This document shows, piece after piece, positions 1 to 6,064 of a stretch of DNA of 13,490 bases; within the stretch, counting starts at the first letter, position 1, and each line of letters opens with the position of its first letter. Source of the stretch: CABRXV01 sp900754955 (lineage in GTDB: Bacteria; Actinomycetota; Coriobacteriia; Coriobacteriales; Eggerthellaceae). The stretch lies in the NCBI GenBank assembly GCA_902475005.1, contig CABRXV010000057.1:1-13490 (forward strand), read 5' to 3'. The position numbers and the translations under genes were made by a program. The notes under the pieces were generated by a model. It saw only the letters and a program-made list of their open reading frames with translations. It had not been told where the DNA came from and searched no databases.

Positions 1-816
1 CTTCTGCCAGTCGGAGAAGCCCTCCGAGCTGTCGATGCACAGCACGTCGACGCCGGCCTCCACCAGCGCGGGGACGCGCTCGGCGTAGTCGCGGGAGTTG
101 ATGCCCGCGCCCACCATGTAGCGCTTGTGCGCATCGAGCATCTCGTTGGGGTTGGACTTGTGGGAGTCGTAGTCCTTGCGGAACACGAGGTACATGAGGT
201 GGTCGTTCTCGTCGACCACAGGCAGCGAGTTGAGCTTGTGATCCCAGATGATGTCGTTGGCGACCTTGAGGGAGGTGTCAGCAGGAGCGACAACGAGCTT
301 CTCGCGCGGGGTCATGAAGTCGGCGACCTTCTCGTCCAGCGACATGCGCGACAGGCGGTAGTCGCGCTCGGTCACCACACCGAGCAGCTTGCCGTGCGGA
401 CCGCCGTCCTCGGTGACGGGCATGGTGGAGTGGCCGTAGCGCTCCTTGAGCTCGACCACGTCGGCGAGCGTCATGTCGGGGCGCAGGTTGGCGTCGCTCA
501 CCACGAAGCCTGCCTTGTAGTCCTTCACGCGCTTGACCATGGCAGCCTCGTCCTCGATGGACTGGTTGCCGTAGATGAACGACAGGCCGCCCTCGGTGGC
601 GAGCGCCACCGCCATGCGGTCGTCAGACACCGCCGCCATGATGGCCGACACCATGGGGATGTTCAGCGACAGAGGGCACTCCTCCTCGCCCTTGCGGTAT
701 TTGACGAGCGGCGTTTTGAGGCTGACGGCGTTCGGCACGCACGTGGAAGGCGTATGTCCGGGCACCAGCAGGTACTCGTTGAACGTACGGGACGGCTCGT
801 CGTAATAGTAGGCCAT
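1..816 (-). CDS. guaB: IMP dehydrogenase, N-terminal 272 residues (partial, runs off left edge)
   Basis: Oxidises IMP to XMP with NAD+, the committed cytosolic step of GTP synthesis. The open frame covers 272 complete codons from ATG at 816 to base 1, so the C-terminal half, including the catalytic Cys loop, is outside the window. Visible family marks are LNIPMVSAIMAAVS (about residues 51-64), GGLSFIYGNQSIEDEAAM (76-93), a pair of CBS modules (about 108-160 and 170-220), YMVGAGINSRDY (233-244) and VDVLCIDSSEGFSDWQ (256-271), where the Asp of IDSS contacts substrate/NAD. The DSSEG form rather than the common bacterial DTAHG matches an IMPDH branch found in anaerobic gut bacteria (family knowledge). 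A strong GAGGAGG ribosome site lies just upstream of the ATG and fixes the start. It is divergent from the GntR gene. The family assignment is secure. Confidence 0.95.
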   Translation of the reverse strand, partial: MAYYYDEPSRTFNEYLLVPGHTPSTCVPNAVSLKTPLVKYRKGEEECPLSLNIPMVSAIMAAVSDDRMAVALATEGGLSFIYGNQSIEDEAAMVKRVKDYKAGFVVSDANLRPDMTLADVVELKERYGHSTMPVTEDGGPHGKLLGVVTERDYRLSRMSLDEKVADFMTPREKLVVAPADTSLKVANDIIWDHKLNSLPVVDENDHLMYLVFRKDYDSHKSNPNEMLDAHKRYMVGAGINSRDYAERVPALVEAGVDVLCIDSSEGFSDWQK

Positions 817-915
817 GCGAGTTGCTCCTCCTCAAGATGATTCATGATCGCCAAAGCGCCCTCACGGTGCATATGACCTCGCGCGACACGCGCCGATCGC
901 GCTCGTTAAACTTTT

Positions 916-921
916 ATTATA
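916..921 (-). promoter_or_regulatory. Probable -10 box of the guaB promoter
   Basis: A perfect TATAAT lies on the minus strand in the only AT-rich patch of the divergent region (about 906-925). No convincing -35 hexamer sits 17 bp upstream. Transcription from here would give a leader of roughly 90-100 nt before the guaB ATG. I saw no riboswitch-like structure in that leader. Confidence 0.5.
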
Positions 922-957
922 TAGCTCGCCTCCGTCGTTGCGGGCGCAATCGTTGAA

Positions 958-979
958 GTTCGCACAAGGCACCGCGAAC
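958..979. promoter_or_regulatory. Inverted repeat GTTCGC-N10-GCGAAC, possible operator
   Basis: Perfect 6-bp arms (958-963 and 974-979) are separated by 10 bp. They lie between the proposed guaB -10 box and the GntR promoter. The size and spacing would suit a dimeric regulator such as the adjacent GntR protein, but a 6-bp dyad can arise by chance in GC-rich DNA. Confidence 0.3.
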
Positions 980-1002
980 GGGCGGCGACGTGCGCTTCAT
1001 GC

Positions 1003-1031
1003 CTGCAAAGCCGTGCGTGTTCGGCTAAGAT
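1003..1031 (+). promoter_or_regulatory. Possible promoter of the GntR-SPFH unit
   Basis: CTGCAA (1003-1008) and TAAGAT (1026-1031) are separated by 17 bp and lie 36 bp upstream of the GntR start codon. Both boxes are imperfect matches, so this is a tentative call. Confidence 0.35.
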
Positions 1032-1067
1032 AGCAAGATCATCATCAACGGAAGGTACCGATCGCGC

Positions 1068-1472
1068 ATGACCCCCCGTCATACCGACAACGACGCCCAA
1101 CCCATCAAGATCGACAAGGACAGCGGCATTCCGATCTGGCTTCAGCTGCGCAACCGGCTGATCTACCTCATCACGTCGGGGTACTACAAGGTGGGCGACA
1201 AGATTCCCACCGTGCGCGAGCTCTCCGTCGACATCGGCGTCAATTACAACACCGTGGGCAAGGTGTACCGCGATATCGAACGCGACGGCTACATCGTGAC
1301 ACAGCGGGGGCGCGGCACGTTCGTCCACGACGGCTACCAAAAAAGCACCGACTCGGCCACCATTGCAGCCGATGCGCTCATCGACGAATTCATCCGGCAA
1401 TGCCTCGAGATGGGCATTGTCCGCGAAGACATCCCCAAACTGGTCAGAAAACGTCTAAACAAGCTTTCCTAG
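1068..1472 (+). CDS. GntR-family transcriptional regulator, YtrA subfamily
   Basis: DNA-binding repressor of 134 residues, the usual length for the YtrA branch, which has a winged helix followed by a short C-terminal dimerisation tail instead of a large ligand domain. The winged helix covers about residues 19-87: IPIWLQLRNRLIYLI, then KIPTVRELSVDIGVNYNTV (recognition helix region 50-66), then GYIVTQRGRGTFV (74-86), the classic GntR wing. ATG at 1068 is preceded by GGAAGG about 12 bases upstream. The SPFH gene starts 33 bp after the stop, so the two are probably co-transcribed. YtrA regulators commonly repress their own operon in response to membrane- or antibiotic-related signals (family knowledge). 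The actual signal here is unknown. Confidence 0.92.
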   Translation: MTPRHTDNDAQPIKIDKDSGIPIWLQLRNRLIYLITSGYYKVGDKIPTVRELSVDIGVNYNTVGKVYRDIERDGYIVTQRGRGTFVHDGYQKSTDSATIAADALIDEFIRQCLEMGIVREDIPKLVRKRLNKLS

Positions 1473-1505
1473 CCTTTGTACAGGGCCCGACGAAAGGAAC
1501 GGATC

Positions 1506-2426
1506 ATGGCTTTCGGCAGAAACACGGAGAATGCAGCGCCGAAGAACAAGCAGGCAAAGCCCTCCAACGACGAAGCGAGCGAAACAAGCGAGTCGAACCG
1601 ACTCGGCGTGTACCTGTTCGCCATGGCGCTGTTCGTGGTGGGCTTCGGCATTGTCTCCGTGCTTACGTATCCGCTGATCGGCCCTGCGGGCCTCATCGTG
1701 GGTGCTGTCGCCGGCATGCTGCTGGCCGCCTGCATTCGCATCGCGGCCCAGTGGGAGCGCGTGGTAATCCTGCACTTCGGACGCTTCGGACGCATTGCCG
1801 GGCCAGGGTTGTACGTCACCGTGCCCTTCATCGAGTACATCGCCACCCGCATCGATCAGCGCGTGCGCATCATGTCGTTCTCGGCCGAGGCGGCGCTCAC
1901 GCGCGACCTCGTGCCCGTGGACATCGACGCCGTGATCTTCTGGATGGTGTGGGACGCAAAGAAGGCGTGCCTCGAAGTGGAGGATTACCCGAAGGCCGTG
2001 CTGTGGTCGGCGCAGACCGCCATGCGCGACGCCATCGGCCAGCTCGATCTGACCGACCTCTCCCCGCGCCGCAAGCAGATCGACAAGGATCTGGAGGAGC
2101 AGCTCGGCGAGAAATGCGAGCAGTGGGGCATCTCGGTGCTGTCGGTTGAGATTCGCGACATCACCGTGCCCGAAGAGCTGCAGAATGCGCTTTCGCGCGA
2201 GGCGCAGGCGCAGTCCGAGCGCAACGCGCGCGTGCTGCTCACCGAGGTGGAGAAGGACATCTCCGAGATGCTCGTGGAGGCGGCGGCTTCGTACGAGAAG
2301 GCTCCGCTCGCCCTCAAGCTGCGCTCGATGAGCATGGCGTACGAGGGCGTGAAAGACGGACGCGGCGTGCTGCTCGCGCCGAGCAGCCTCGCGGACGGCT
2401 TTAACTTCAAGATGCCCGAGGAATAG
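1506..2426 (+). CDS. SPFH/stomatin-like (slipin) membrane protein
   Basis: A 306-residue stomatin/prohibitin-family protein. Members form oligomeric membrane scaffolds tied to membrane microdomains or protease complexes (family knowledge). After a polar Lys/Ser/Glu-rich N-terminus (1-32) come two hydrophobic helices (about 34-56 and 58-80). The SPFH domain runs from about residue 83 to 250: WERVVILHFGRFGRIAGPGL (83-102), LTRDLVPVDIDAVIFWMV (131-148) and VEIRDITVPEELQNALSREA (214-233). It then continues into an Ala/Glu-rich helical segment (about 228-265). The TTG at 1476 is in frame, but ATG at 1506 is preferred because AAAGGA sits about 8 bases upstream of it. The gene lies directly downstream of a YtrA-type regulator with no ABC transporter, so the regulator probably controls this scaffold protein. 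Confidence 0.92.
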   Translation: MAFGRNTENAAPKNKQAKPSNDEASETSESNRLGVYLFAMALFVVGFGIVSVLTYPLIGPAGLIVGAVAGMLLAACIRIAAQWERVVILHFGRFGRIAGPGLYVTVPFIEYIATRIDQRVRIMSFSAEAALTRDLVPVDIDAVIFWMVWDAKKACLEVEDYPKAVLWSAQTAMRDAIGQLDLTDLSPRRKQIDKDLEEQLGEKCEQWGISVLSVEIRDITVPEELQNALSREAQAQSERNARVLLTEVEKDISEMLVEAAASYEKAPLALKLRSMSMAYEGVKDGRGVLLAPSSLADGFNFKMPEE

Positions 2427-2529
2427 CGGGTGCGGAAAGGGGCGCGCTTGGGCGAAGCGTAAGCTCGCCAAATCGGTCGGGCTGCGTGAACCGTCCAGGC
2501 CACGTCGCAGAAGCACGTGCAAGCAGAAA

Positions 2530-2566
2530 GCGCCGCACGGAGGGAGACTCCCCTTCCGTGCGGCGC
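2530..2566. terminator. Bidirectional terminator between convergent SPFH and HD genes
   Basis: Perfect 12-bp stem GCGCCGCACGGA (2530-2541) with TCCGTGCGGCGC (2555-2566). The loop itself holds a GGGA/TCCC mini-stem. The plus-strand exit reads CTTCTTCGTT and the minus-strand exit reads TTTCTGCTT, so both sides have short T-rich runs. It lies 104 bp after the SPFH stop and 22 bp after the HD-gene stop, as expected for a shared terminator. Confidence 0.85.
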
Positions 2567-2588
2567 CTTCTTCGTTGAGGCAGCAGTG

Positions 2589-3188
2589 CTACGCCGTTGG
2601 CGTGAACGTGTCGCGGTCGGGCGCGAACGAGCGCATCGCGTCGATGGTGCGCGCGAACAGCTCGTCGAGCTCCCAACCGCAGAGCTCGGCACCCTTGCGG
2701 ATCACATCGCGCGAGCAACCCGCTGCGAACTTCTTGTCTTTGAACTTCTTCTTGAGCGACTTCACCTCGAAGTCCATCACGCTCTTCGAGGGGCGCATGA
2801 TCACCGCAGCGCCGATGAGACCCGTGAGCTCATCGGTAGCAAACAGCACCTTCTCCATGAACGCCTCGGGCGCGGGCAGCGCGGCGTTGAAGTCGGAGTT
2901 GTGCGTCTGAATGGCGTGCACGAGCTCCTCGGTGCCGCCTGCGGCGCGGATCATCTCGGCGCCTTTGACCGTATGATCCTCGGGCGTGGGAAACTCCTCC
3001 CAGTCGACATCGTGCAGCAAGCCCACGATGCCCCAGAACTCGACGTTCTCGGGGTCGAACTCCTGCGCGAAATAGCGCATGACGCCCTCGACCGTCTCCC
3101 CGTGTTCGATGTGGAACGGCTCCTTGTTGTGCTCGTTGAGCAGCGCGAACGCGTCGTCGCGCGTGAGTCCTGCGGAAAGCTGCGGCAT
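2589..3188 (-). CDS. HD-domain metal-dependent phosphohydrolase (COG2316-like)
   Basis: A 199-residue soluble protein of the HDIG/HD superfamily, which uses His and Asp residues to bind one or two metal ions and hydrolyse phosphate esters. The visible metal ligands are H29 (IEHGETVEGVM), the H59-D60 pair in GLLHDVDWEEF, and a probable distal Asp at 119 (FATDELTGL). HTVKGAEMI (72-80) and HAIQTHN (91-97) also match the predicted-hydrolase subgroup. The C-terminal part is rich in Lys and Asp (KSLKKKFKDKKF, 143-154). ATG at 3188 is preferred over an in-frame start further upstream because GAGAGGAGAA immediately precedes it and the homologous region begins only after it. The gene is transcribed alone from its own promoter and ends at the shared terminator. 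The substrate cannot be read from the sequence. Confidence 0.88.
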   Translation of the reverse strand: MPQLSAGLTRDDAFALLNEHNKEPFHIEHGETVEGVMRYFAQEFDPENVEFWGIVGLLHDVDWEEFPTPEDHTVKGAEMIRAAGGTEELVHAIQTHNSDFNAALPAPEAFMEKVLFATDELTGLIGAAVIMRPSKSVMDFEVKSLKKKFKDKKFAAGCSRDVIRKGAELCGWELDELFARTIDAMRSFAPDRDTFTPTA

Positions 3189-3218
3189 AGGTTCTCCTCT
3201 CTCGTTTTGCTCGCATCG

Positions 3219-3247
3219 ACTATAGCACCGAGAGGGCGTACCGTGAA
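3219..3247 (-). promoter_or_regulatory. Promoter of the HD-domain gene
   Basis: On the minus strand, TTCACG (3242-3247) is followed after a 17-bp spacer by TATAGT (3219-3224). The -10 box is 30 bp upstream of the chosen ATG. The -10 match is 5 of 6 and the -35 match 4 of 6. Together with the start at 3188, this implies a short leader carrying the ribosome site. Confidence 0.55.
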
Positions 3248-3410
3248 AAATGTCGAGGTTCCGCGCATTTCGGTCGGTCATTCAATGCGAATGCGCTCAC
3301 GACCGAATCGCGCCACCGAGAAAGAAGCGAAGCAGATCCCGCAGCAGCGAACACCGTCCTTCGAACACGCCCTGATCGCCGTCGCGAGCCCACAGCTACG
3401 CTTCCCGTTG

Positions 3411-4412
3411 CTAAAACGCAATCCCCAGCGCGTTCACAATGAGACCCCACGCGACGCCGGTGACGTAGAGGATGCCGATGATCGCGAGGTTCTCCTTGAG
3501 GTGGCGGTTCGTGCGCAGCAGCACGAGCAGGCCCACGCCGGCCGACACAAGCAGGCCGCCGAGCATCGCTCCCGCGCCGAGCACGCCCTCCACATACAGC
3601 TGGGCGATCACGACGCTCGCGGCGCAGTTGGGCACGAGGCCCACGAGCGCCGAGGCGAGCACCGACAGCACGGGGTTCGCGCCGAGGAAGCTCGCGAGCG
3701 CATCCTCGCCCACGACCTCGAGCACGCCGTTGAGCACGATGGTGATCACGAACACGAACACCGTCACCTGCGCGGTGTGGATGAGCGCGCTCTTGAGGAT
3801 GCCCTTCCAACCGTGGCTGTGATCGTGGTCATGTGCGTGGTCATGATGATGGTGCTCGTGAGTGCAACCGCTCGCGCAGTCGTCGTGATGCTCGTAGACG
3901 AGCTCGGGGTTGTTCTCGCAGGTGGCGCAATCGCTCGTGCAGTGGCACTGATCGCGCTCGCACAGCTCGTGGATGCGCAGGTTCTGCTTGTCGCGCTGGG
4001 CAATGCGCAGCACCGCGTCTACGATGAAGCCCATCACCATGCCGATGACGATCTTCACGCCGAGAATCTTCAGGATGGTGTCGAGCGGCACCTGCTCCGC
4101 GAGGAAAATGGGCAGCATCTCGTCGGATGTGGACAGGAACACGGCTAACACCGTGCCGAGCGTGATGACGCGACCGGCGTACAGAGTCGCTGCCGCCGCC
4201 GAGAAGCCGCACTGCGGCACGGCGCCGAGCACCGCGCCCGCGATGGGGCCCGCCGCACCAGCGCGCTGGATGGCCTCCTGCGTCTTCCCCGCTGTGCGGT
4301 GCTCGAGCCACTCCATGGCGAGGTAGGTAACGAACAGGAACGGTATGAGATACAGCGTGTCGGAAATCGAGTGCTCCAGCACATGGCCGACTATGTGAGT
4401 GAGTTCTTCCAT
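3411..4412 (-). CDS. ArsP_2-family heavy-metal (putative manganese/arsenic) exporter with His/Cys-rich loop
   Basis: An integral membrane permease of 333 residues, resembling the PF11449 group annotated as putative manganese transporters or arsenic efflux proteins. Two half-domains each carry a matching signature: AVPQCGFSAAAATLYAGRV (64-82) and LVPNCAASVVIAQLYVEGV (259-277). This shows an internal duplication with a conserved Pro-x-Cys in a helix. Hydrophobic segments fall near 15-35, 52-93, 113-137, 211-233, 244-296 and 308-330. The loop between the halves (about 150-200) contains seven Cys (151, 156, 158, 162, 165, 179, 183) and a run alternating His and Asp (185-200), which looks like a metal sensor or chaperone. 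No Shine-Dalgarno is visible before ATG 4412, although TACAAT lies 9 bases upstream of it. The substrate metal is inferred from the family, not shown. Confidence 0.85.
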   Translation of the reverse strand: MEELTHIVGHVLEHSISDTLYLIPFLFVTYLAMEWLEHRTAGKTQEAIQRAGAAGPIAGAVLGAVPQCGFSAAAATLYAGRVITLGTVLAVFLSTSDEMLPIFLAEQVPLDTILKILGVKIVIGMVMGFIVDAVLRIAQRDKQNLRIHELCERDQCHCTSDCATCENNPELVYEHHDDCASGCTHEHHHHDHAHDHDHSHGWKGILKSALIHTAQVTVFVFVITIVLNGVLEVVGEDALASFLGANPVLSVLASALVGLVPNCAASVVIAQLYVEGVLGAGAMLGGLLVSAGVGLLVLLRTNRHLKENLAIIGILYVTGVAWGLIVNALGIAF

Positions 4413-4420
4413 AGCGGGCT

Positions 4421-4426
4421 ATTGTA
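4421..4426 (-). promoter_or_regulatory. TACAAT box next to the exporter start (possible -10, leaderless transcript)
   Basis: On the minus strand, TACAAT ends 8 bases before the exporter ATG. A -10 box here would place the transcript start at or next to the start codon, giving a leaderless mRNA. That would fit the absence of any ribosome site. No good -35 box is seen 17 bp upstream, so the call is weak. Confidence 0.35.
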
Positions 4427-4553
4427 GCCGAACGCCCCGCGCTCGCCTGCCTTCCGCACGATTCATCGACAGACGGAATACATATCGACACCCGCTCATA
4501 TGATCAGGGGCGATAACACCCGCGCCTTTGACTGAAATGCCCCAGTGGGAAAT

Positions 4554-4699
4554 CGGGGGAGCCGTAAGGAAAACATCGGTCATGATGTTTTCCTTACGGG
4601 GCTAAACCGAAGCGCTGACGAAAACCAGTTTTCGTTACGGGTGTCTTTGCGCTTGCTAGTGAAAGCATTTCGCTTGATGTTTTCGTTGACGAGCCCCCG
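4554..4699. repeat. MITE/REP-like palindromic element with imperfect terminal inverted repeats
   Basis: The ends are 24-bp imperfect inverted repeats (18 of 24 matched): CGGGGG at 4554-4559 pairs with CCCCCG at 4694-4699, and GAAAACATC at 4569-4577 pairs with GATGTTTTC at 4676-4684. Inside are a perfect 16-bp hairpin (arms 4562-4577 and 4584-4599, 6-nt loop), an 8-bp hairpin ACGAAAAC-CA-GTTTTCGT (4618-4635), and a third with one G-T pair, GTGAAA-GCA-TTTCGC (4659-4673). The motif GTTTTC(C/G)TT(G)ACG or its complement occurs five times. The element begins 2 bases after the TetR stop codon. I see no coding frame and no clear target-site duplication. No T-run follows the hairpins, so it is not a standard terminator. 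Confidence 0.7.
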
Positions 4700-4701
4700 T
4701 G

Positions 4702-5316
4702 CTACAGAATGCTGCCAGCATCGCCGAATAGCTGCTCGTCAGAAAGGTGCGGCGCCGAATTGTACTCGCGGAAGAACGCCGCTCGCGTATGGTTGGCGAT
4801 CTGCGCCAAGCGCATGGGATCGAGCCGATCGCACGGCTTCTGATGGACGGCGCACAGCGCTAGGCTCACGTAAGCGTGCGAGAGCATCTCTTCGAAGTAG
4901 AGGCGATATTTGTCGCGCGGAACGCCTTCGTCATCCATCATGTCGTGCAGCTCGCCCGACACCTTGTGAATGAGGCGCGCGGCAAAGCGCGGATCACCGT
5001 TCGGCCCCGTGAGCGCGCAGAGCGCCCGGTCCCAGGTGAAGCACATCTCGAACCAGGCGCGCATATCGTTGAACGGATTCTTCGTGGGAGAGGCCGAACG
5101 GCGGTTTCGGTACAGGCTCAAATCCTCGAGAAGCTCGCGCTCGATGATCGAGAGCAGCTCGTTCTTGTCTTCGAAGTACACGTAGAACGTCGACCGTCCT
5201 ACACCCGACTCTGCGACGATCTGCTTGACCGAAACCGCCTCGAACGGCTCGCGCTCGAGAAGCGAGATAAGAGCGGCCTTAATTGTCTCTTTCGTCTTGT
5301 CGGAACGGTCTGCCAC
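4702..5316 (-). CDS. TetR/AcrR-family transcriptional regulator
   Basis: A 204-residue one-component regulator. The N-terminal TetR helix-turn-helix is clear: AALISLLEREPFEAVSVKQI (14-33), then VAESGVGRSTFYVYFEDKNE (34-53), the standard recognition helix and FYxYFxxKxEL ending. The C-terminal ligand/dimer domain (about 60-190) is divergent and has five Cys but no recognisable subfamily motif, so the ligand is unknown. The start is GTG at 5316, with GGGGAA about 8 bases upstream; the nearby ATG is out of frame. The upstream gene for a small membrane protein ends 67 bp before this start, suggesting co-transcription. The palindromic element follows 2 bases after its stop codon. Confidence 0.93.
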   Translation of the reverse strand: MADRSDKTKETIKAALISLLEREPFEAVSVKQIVAESGVGRSTFYVYFEDKNELLSIIERELLEDLSLYRNRRSASPTKNPFNDMRAWFEMCFTWDRALCALTGPNGDPRFAARLIHKVSGELHDMMDDEGVPRDKYRLYFEEMLSHAYVSLALCAVHQKPCDRLDPMRLAQIANHTRAAFFREYNSAPHLSDEQLFGDAGSIL

Positions 5317-5383
5317 AGCTCATTCCCCGTTTCGTCTTGCCAACCCTCGAGCAGCGCGGCCCGAGAGCCGCGCGCCGTCGTCT

Positions 5384-5926
5384 TTACCGCTCGGAAGCTC
5401 CCTGCTCCTCCATTTTACGCGGGTCGAAGCCCGAAATTTTCGCAGCGATCGCAAAACCCACCGGGAAGAACGTGATGGCAAAGATGTAAGCGGGCAGGTA
5501 GTACGTCGGGATGGGCACGAGCCAATCAACCGGCGTGGCGATGGTGCCGGCGGGATACATCGGATTGAGGCCCAAGTAGTACAGGATCATGTGGCAGCAG
5601 AACGACTCCACGAACACCATAACGAGCACGAACACGATGAACTTGTAGAAGTTGTGCATCGGATCGCCCGGCTTCGCGCCGTTGGAGACGGCGAACTTCG
5701 TGGCCACGTCGTTCAAAGGCACGATCATGCAGAACACGGTGCCTACAATGGTGCCGCAAATCGTCGGCGCGATGAACGCGGCAGGCTGGAACACCGCCGC
5801 CTTCATTGCGGGATCGGCGATGGCATTGGCGTTGTTGATGCAATCGATGCCCGAGATGACGAACGATATGATGGCGTTGACAATAATGTTGATGATCAGG
5901 TTAAATGCAAATGCACGTGCTTTCAT
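5384..5926 (-). CDS. Four-helix integral membrane protein of unknown function
   Basis: A 180-residue hydrophobic protein that I do not recognise. Four membrane segments are likely at about 7-29, 48-70, 95-119 and 136-163, with a short charged C-terminal tail (165-180). The two halves have similar organisation: a long hydrophobic helix, then a second helix ending in a polar, charged stretch. This faintly resembles the DUF2798 two-helix repeat, but I could not confirm that. Cys-rich helix 3 (ESFCCHMILYYLGL, 107-120) stands out. ATG at 5926 is chosen because AAGGAG lies about 8 bases upstream; an in-frame ATG 27 bases further upstream has no such site. The TetR gene begins 67 bp downstream, so it may be the regulator's target or partner. 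Confidence 0.8.
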   Translation of the reverse strand: MKARAFAFNLIINIIVNAIISFVISGIDCINNANAIADPAMKAAVFQPAAFIAPTICGTIVGTVFCMIVPLNDVATKFAVSNGAKPGDPMHNFYKFIVFVLVMVFVESFCCHMILYYLGLNPMYPAGTIATPVDWLVPIPTYYLPAYIFAITFFPVGFAIAAKISGFDPRKMEEQGASER

Positions 5927-5961
5927 CTGCGTCTCCTTCGACGTTGTTTGCACGGGTACCG

Positions 5962-6002
5962 AGCCCGCCGCCGCGCTTTCTCACCACAAGCGGCGGCGGG
6001 CT
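5962..6002. terminator. Strong GC hairpin between hydrolase and membrane-protein genes
   Basis: A perfect 13-bp stem, AGCCCGCCGCCGC (5962-5974) with GCGGCGGCGGGCT (5990-6002), has a 15-nt loop. A T-rich run (GTTTTCTGTT) follows on the plus strand only, while both flanking genes are on the minus strand. On their transcript the hairpin is preceded by A-rich sequence and lacks a U-run. It could still limit read-through from the hydrolase or stop antisense transcription. Confidence 0.55.
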
Positions 6003-6064
6003 GTTTTCTGTTGAGCGCCTGCGAGATGCGGCGCTTCACTCTGCCGACTCCCTTGCTGGAAGCG

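Noticed and set aside
663..872. Small minus-strand frame overlapping the guaB start
   Set aside because: It is out of frame with guaB, has no ribosome site of its own, and is probably chance.
3189..3281. Upstream start for the HD-domain protein
   Set aside because: It would overlie the probable promoter; ATG 3188 has a strong ribosome site.
2517..4148. 543-codon plus-strand open frame across the HD and exporter genes
   Set aside because: It is antisense to two clear families and spans a terminator and a promoter.
4554..4699. CRISPR array
   Set aside because: The repeats are short, in alternating orientation and unevenly spaced, with no uniform spacers and no cas genes nearby.
4413..4701. 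Manganese (yybP-ykoY) riboswitch upstream of the exporter
   Set aside because: I looked for the conserved paired-loop motifs on the minus strand and did not find them; the structure present is a different set of palindromes.
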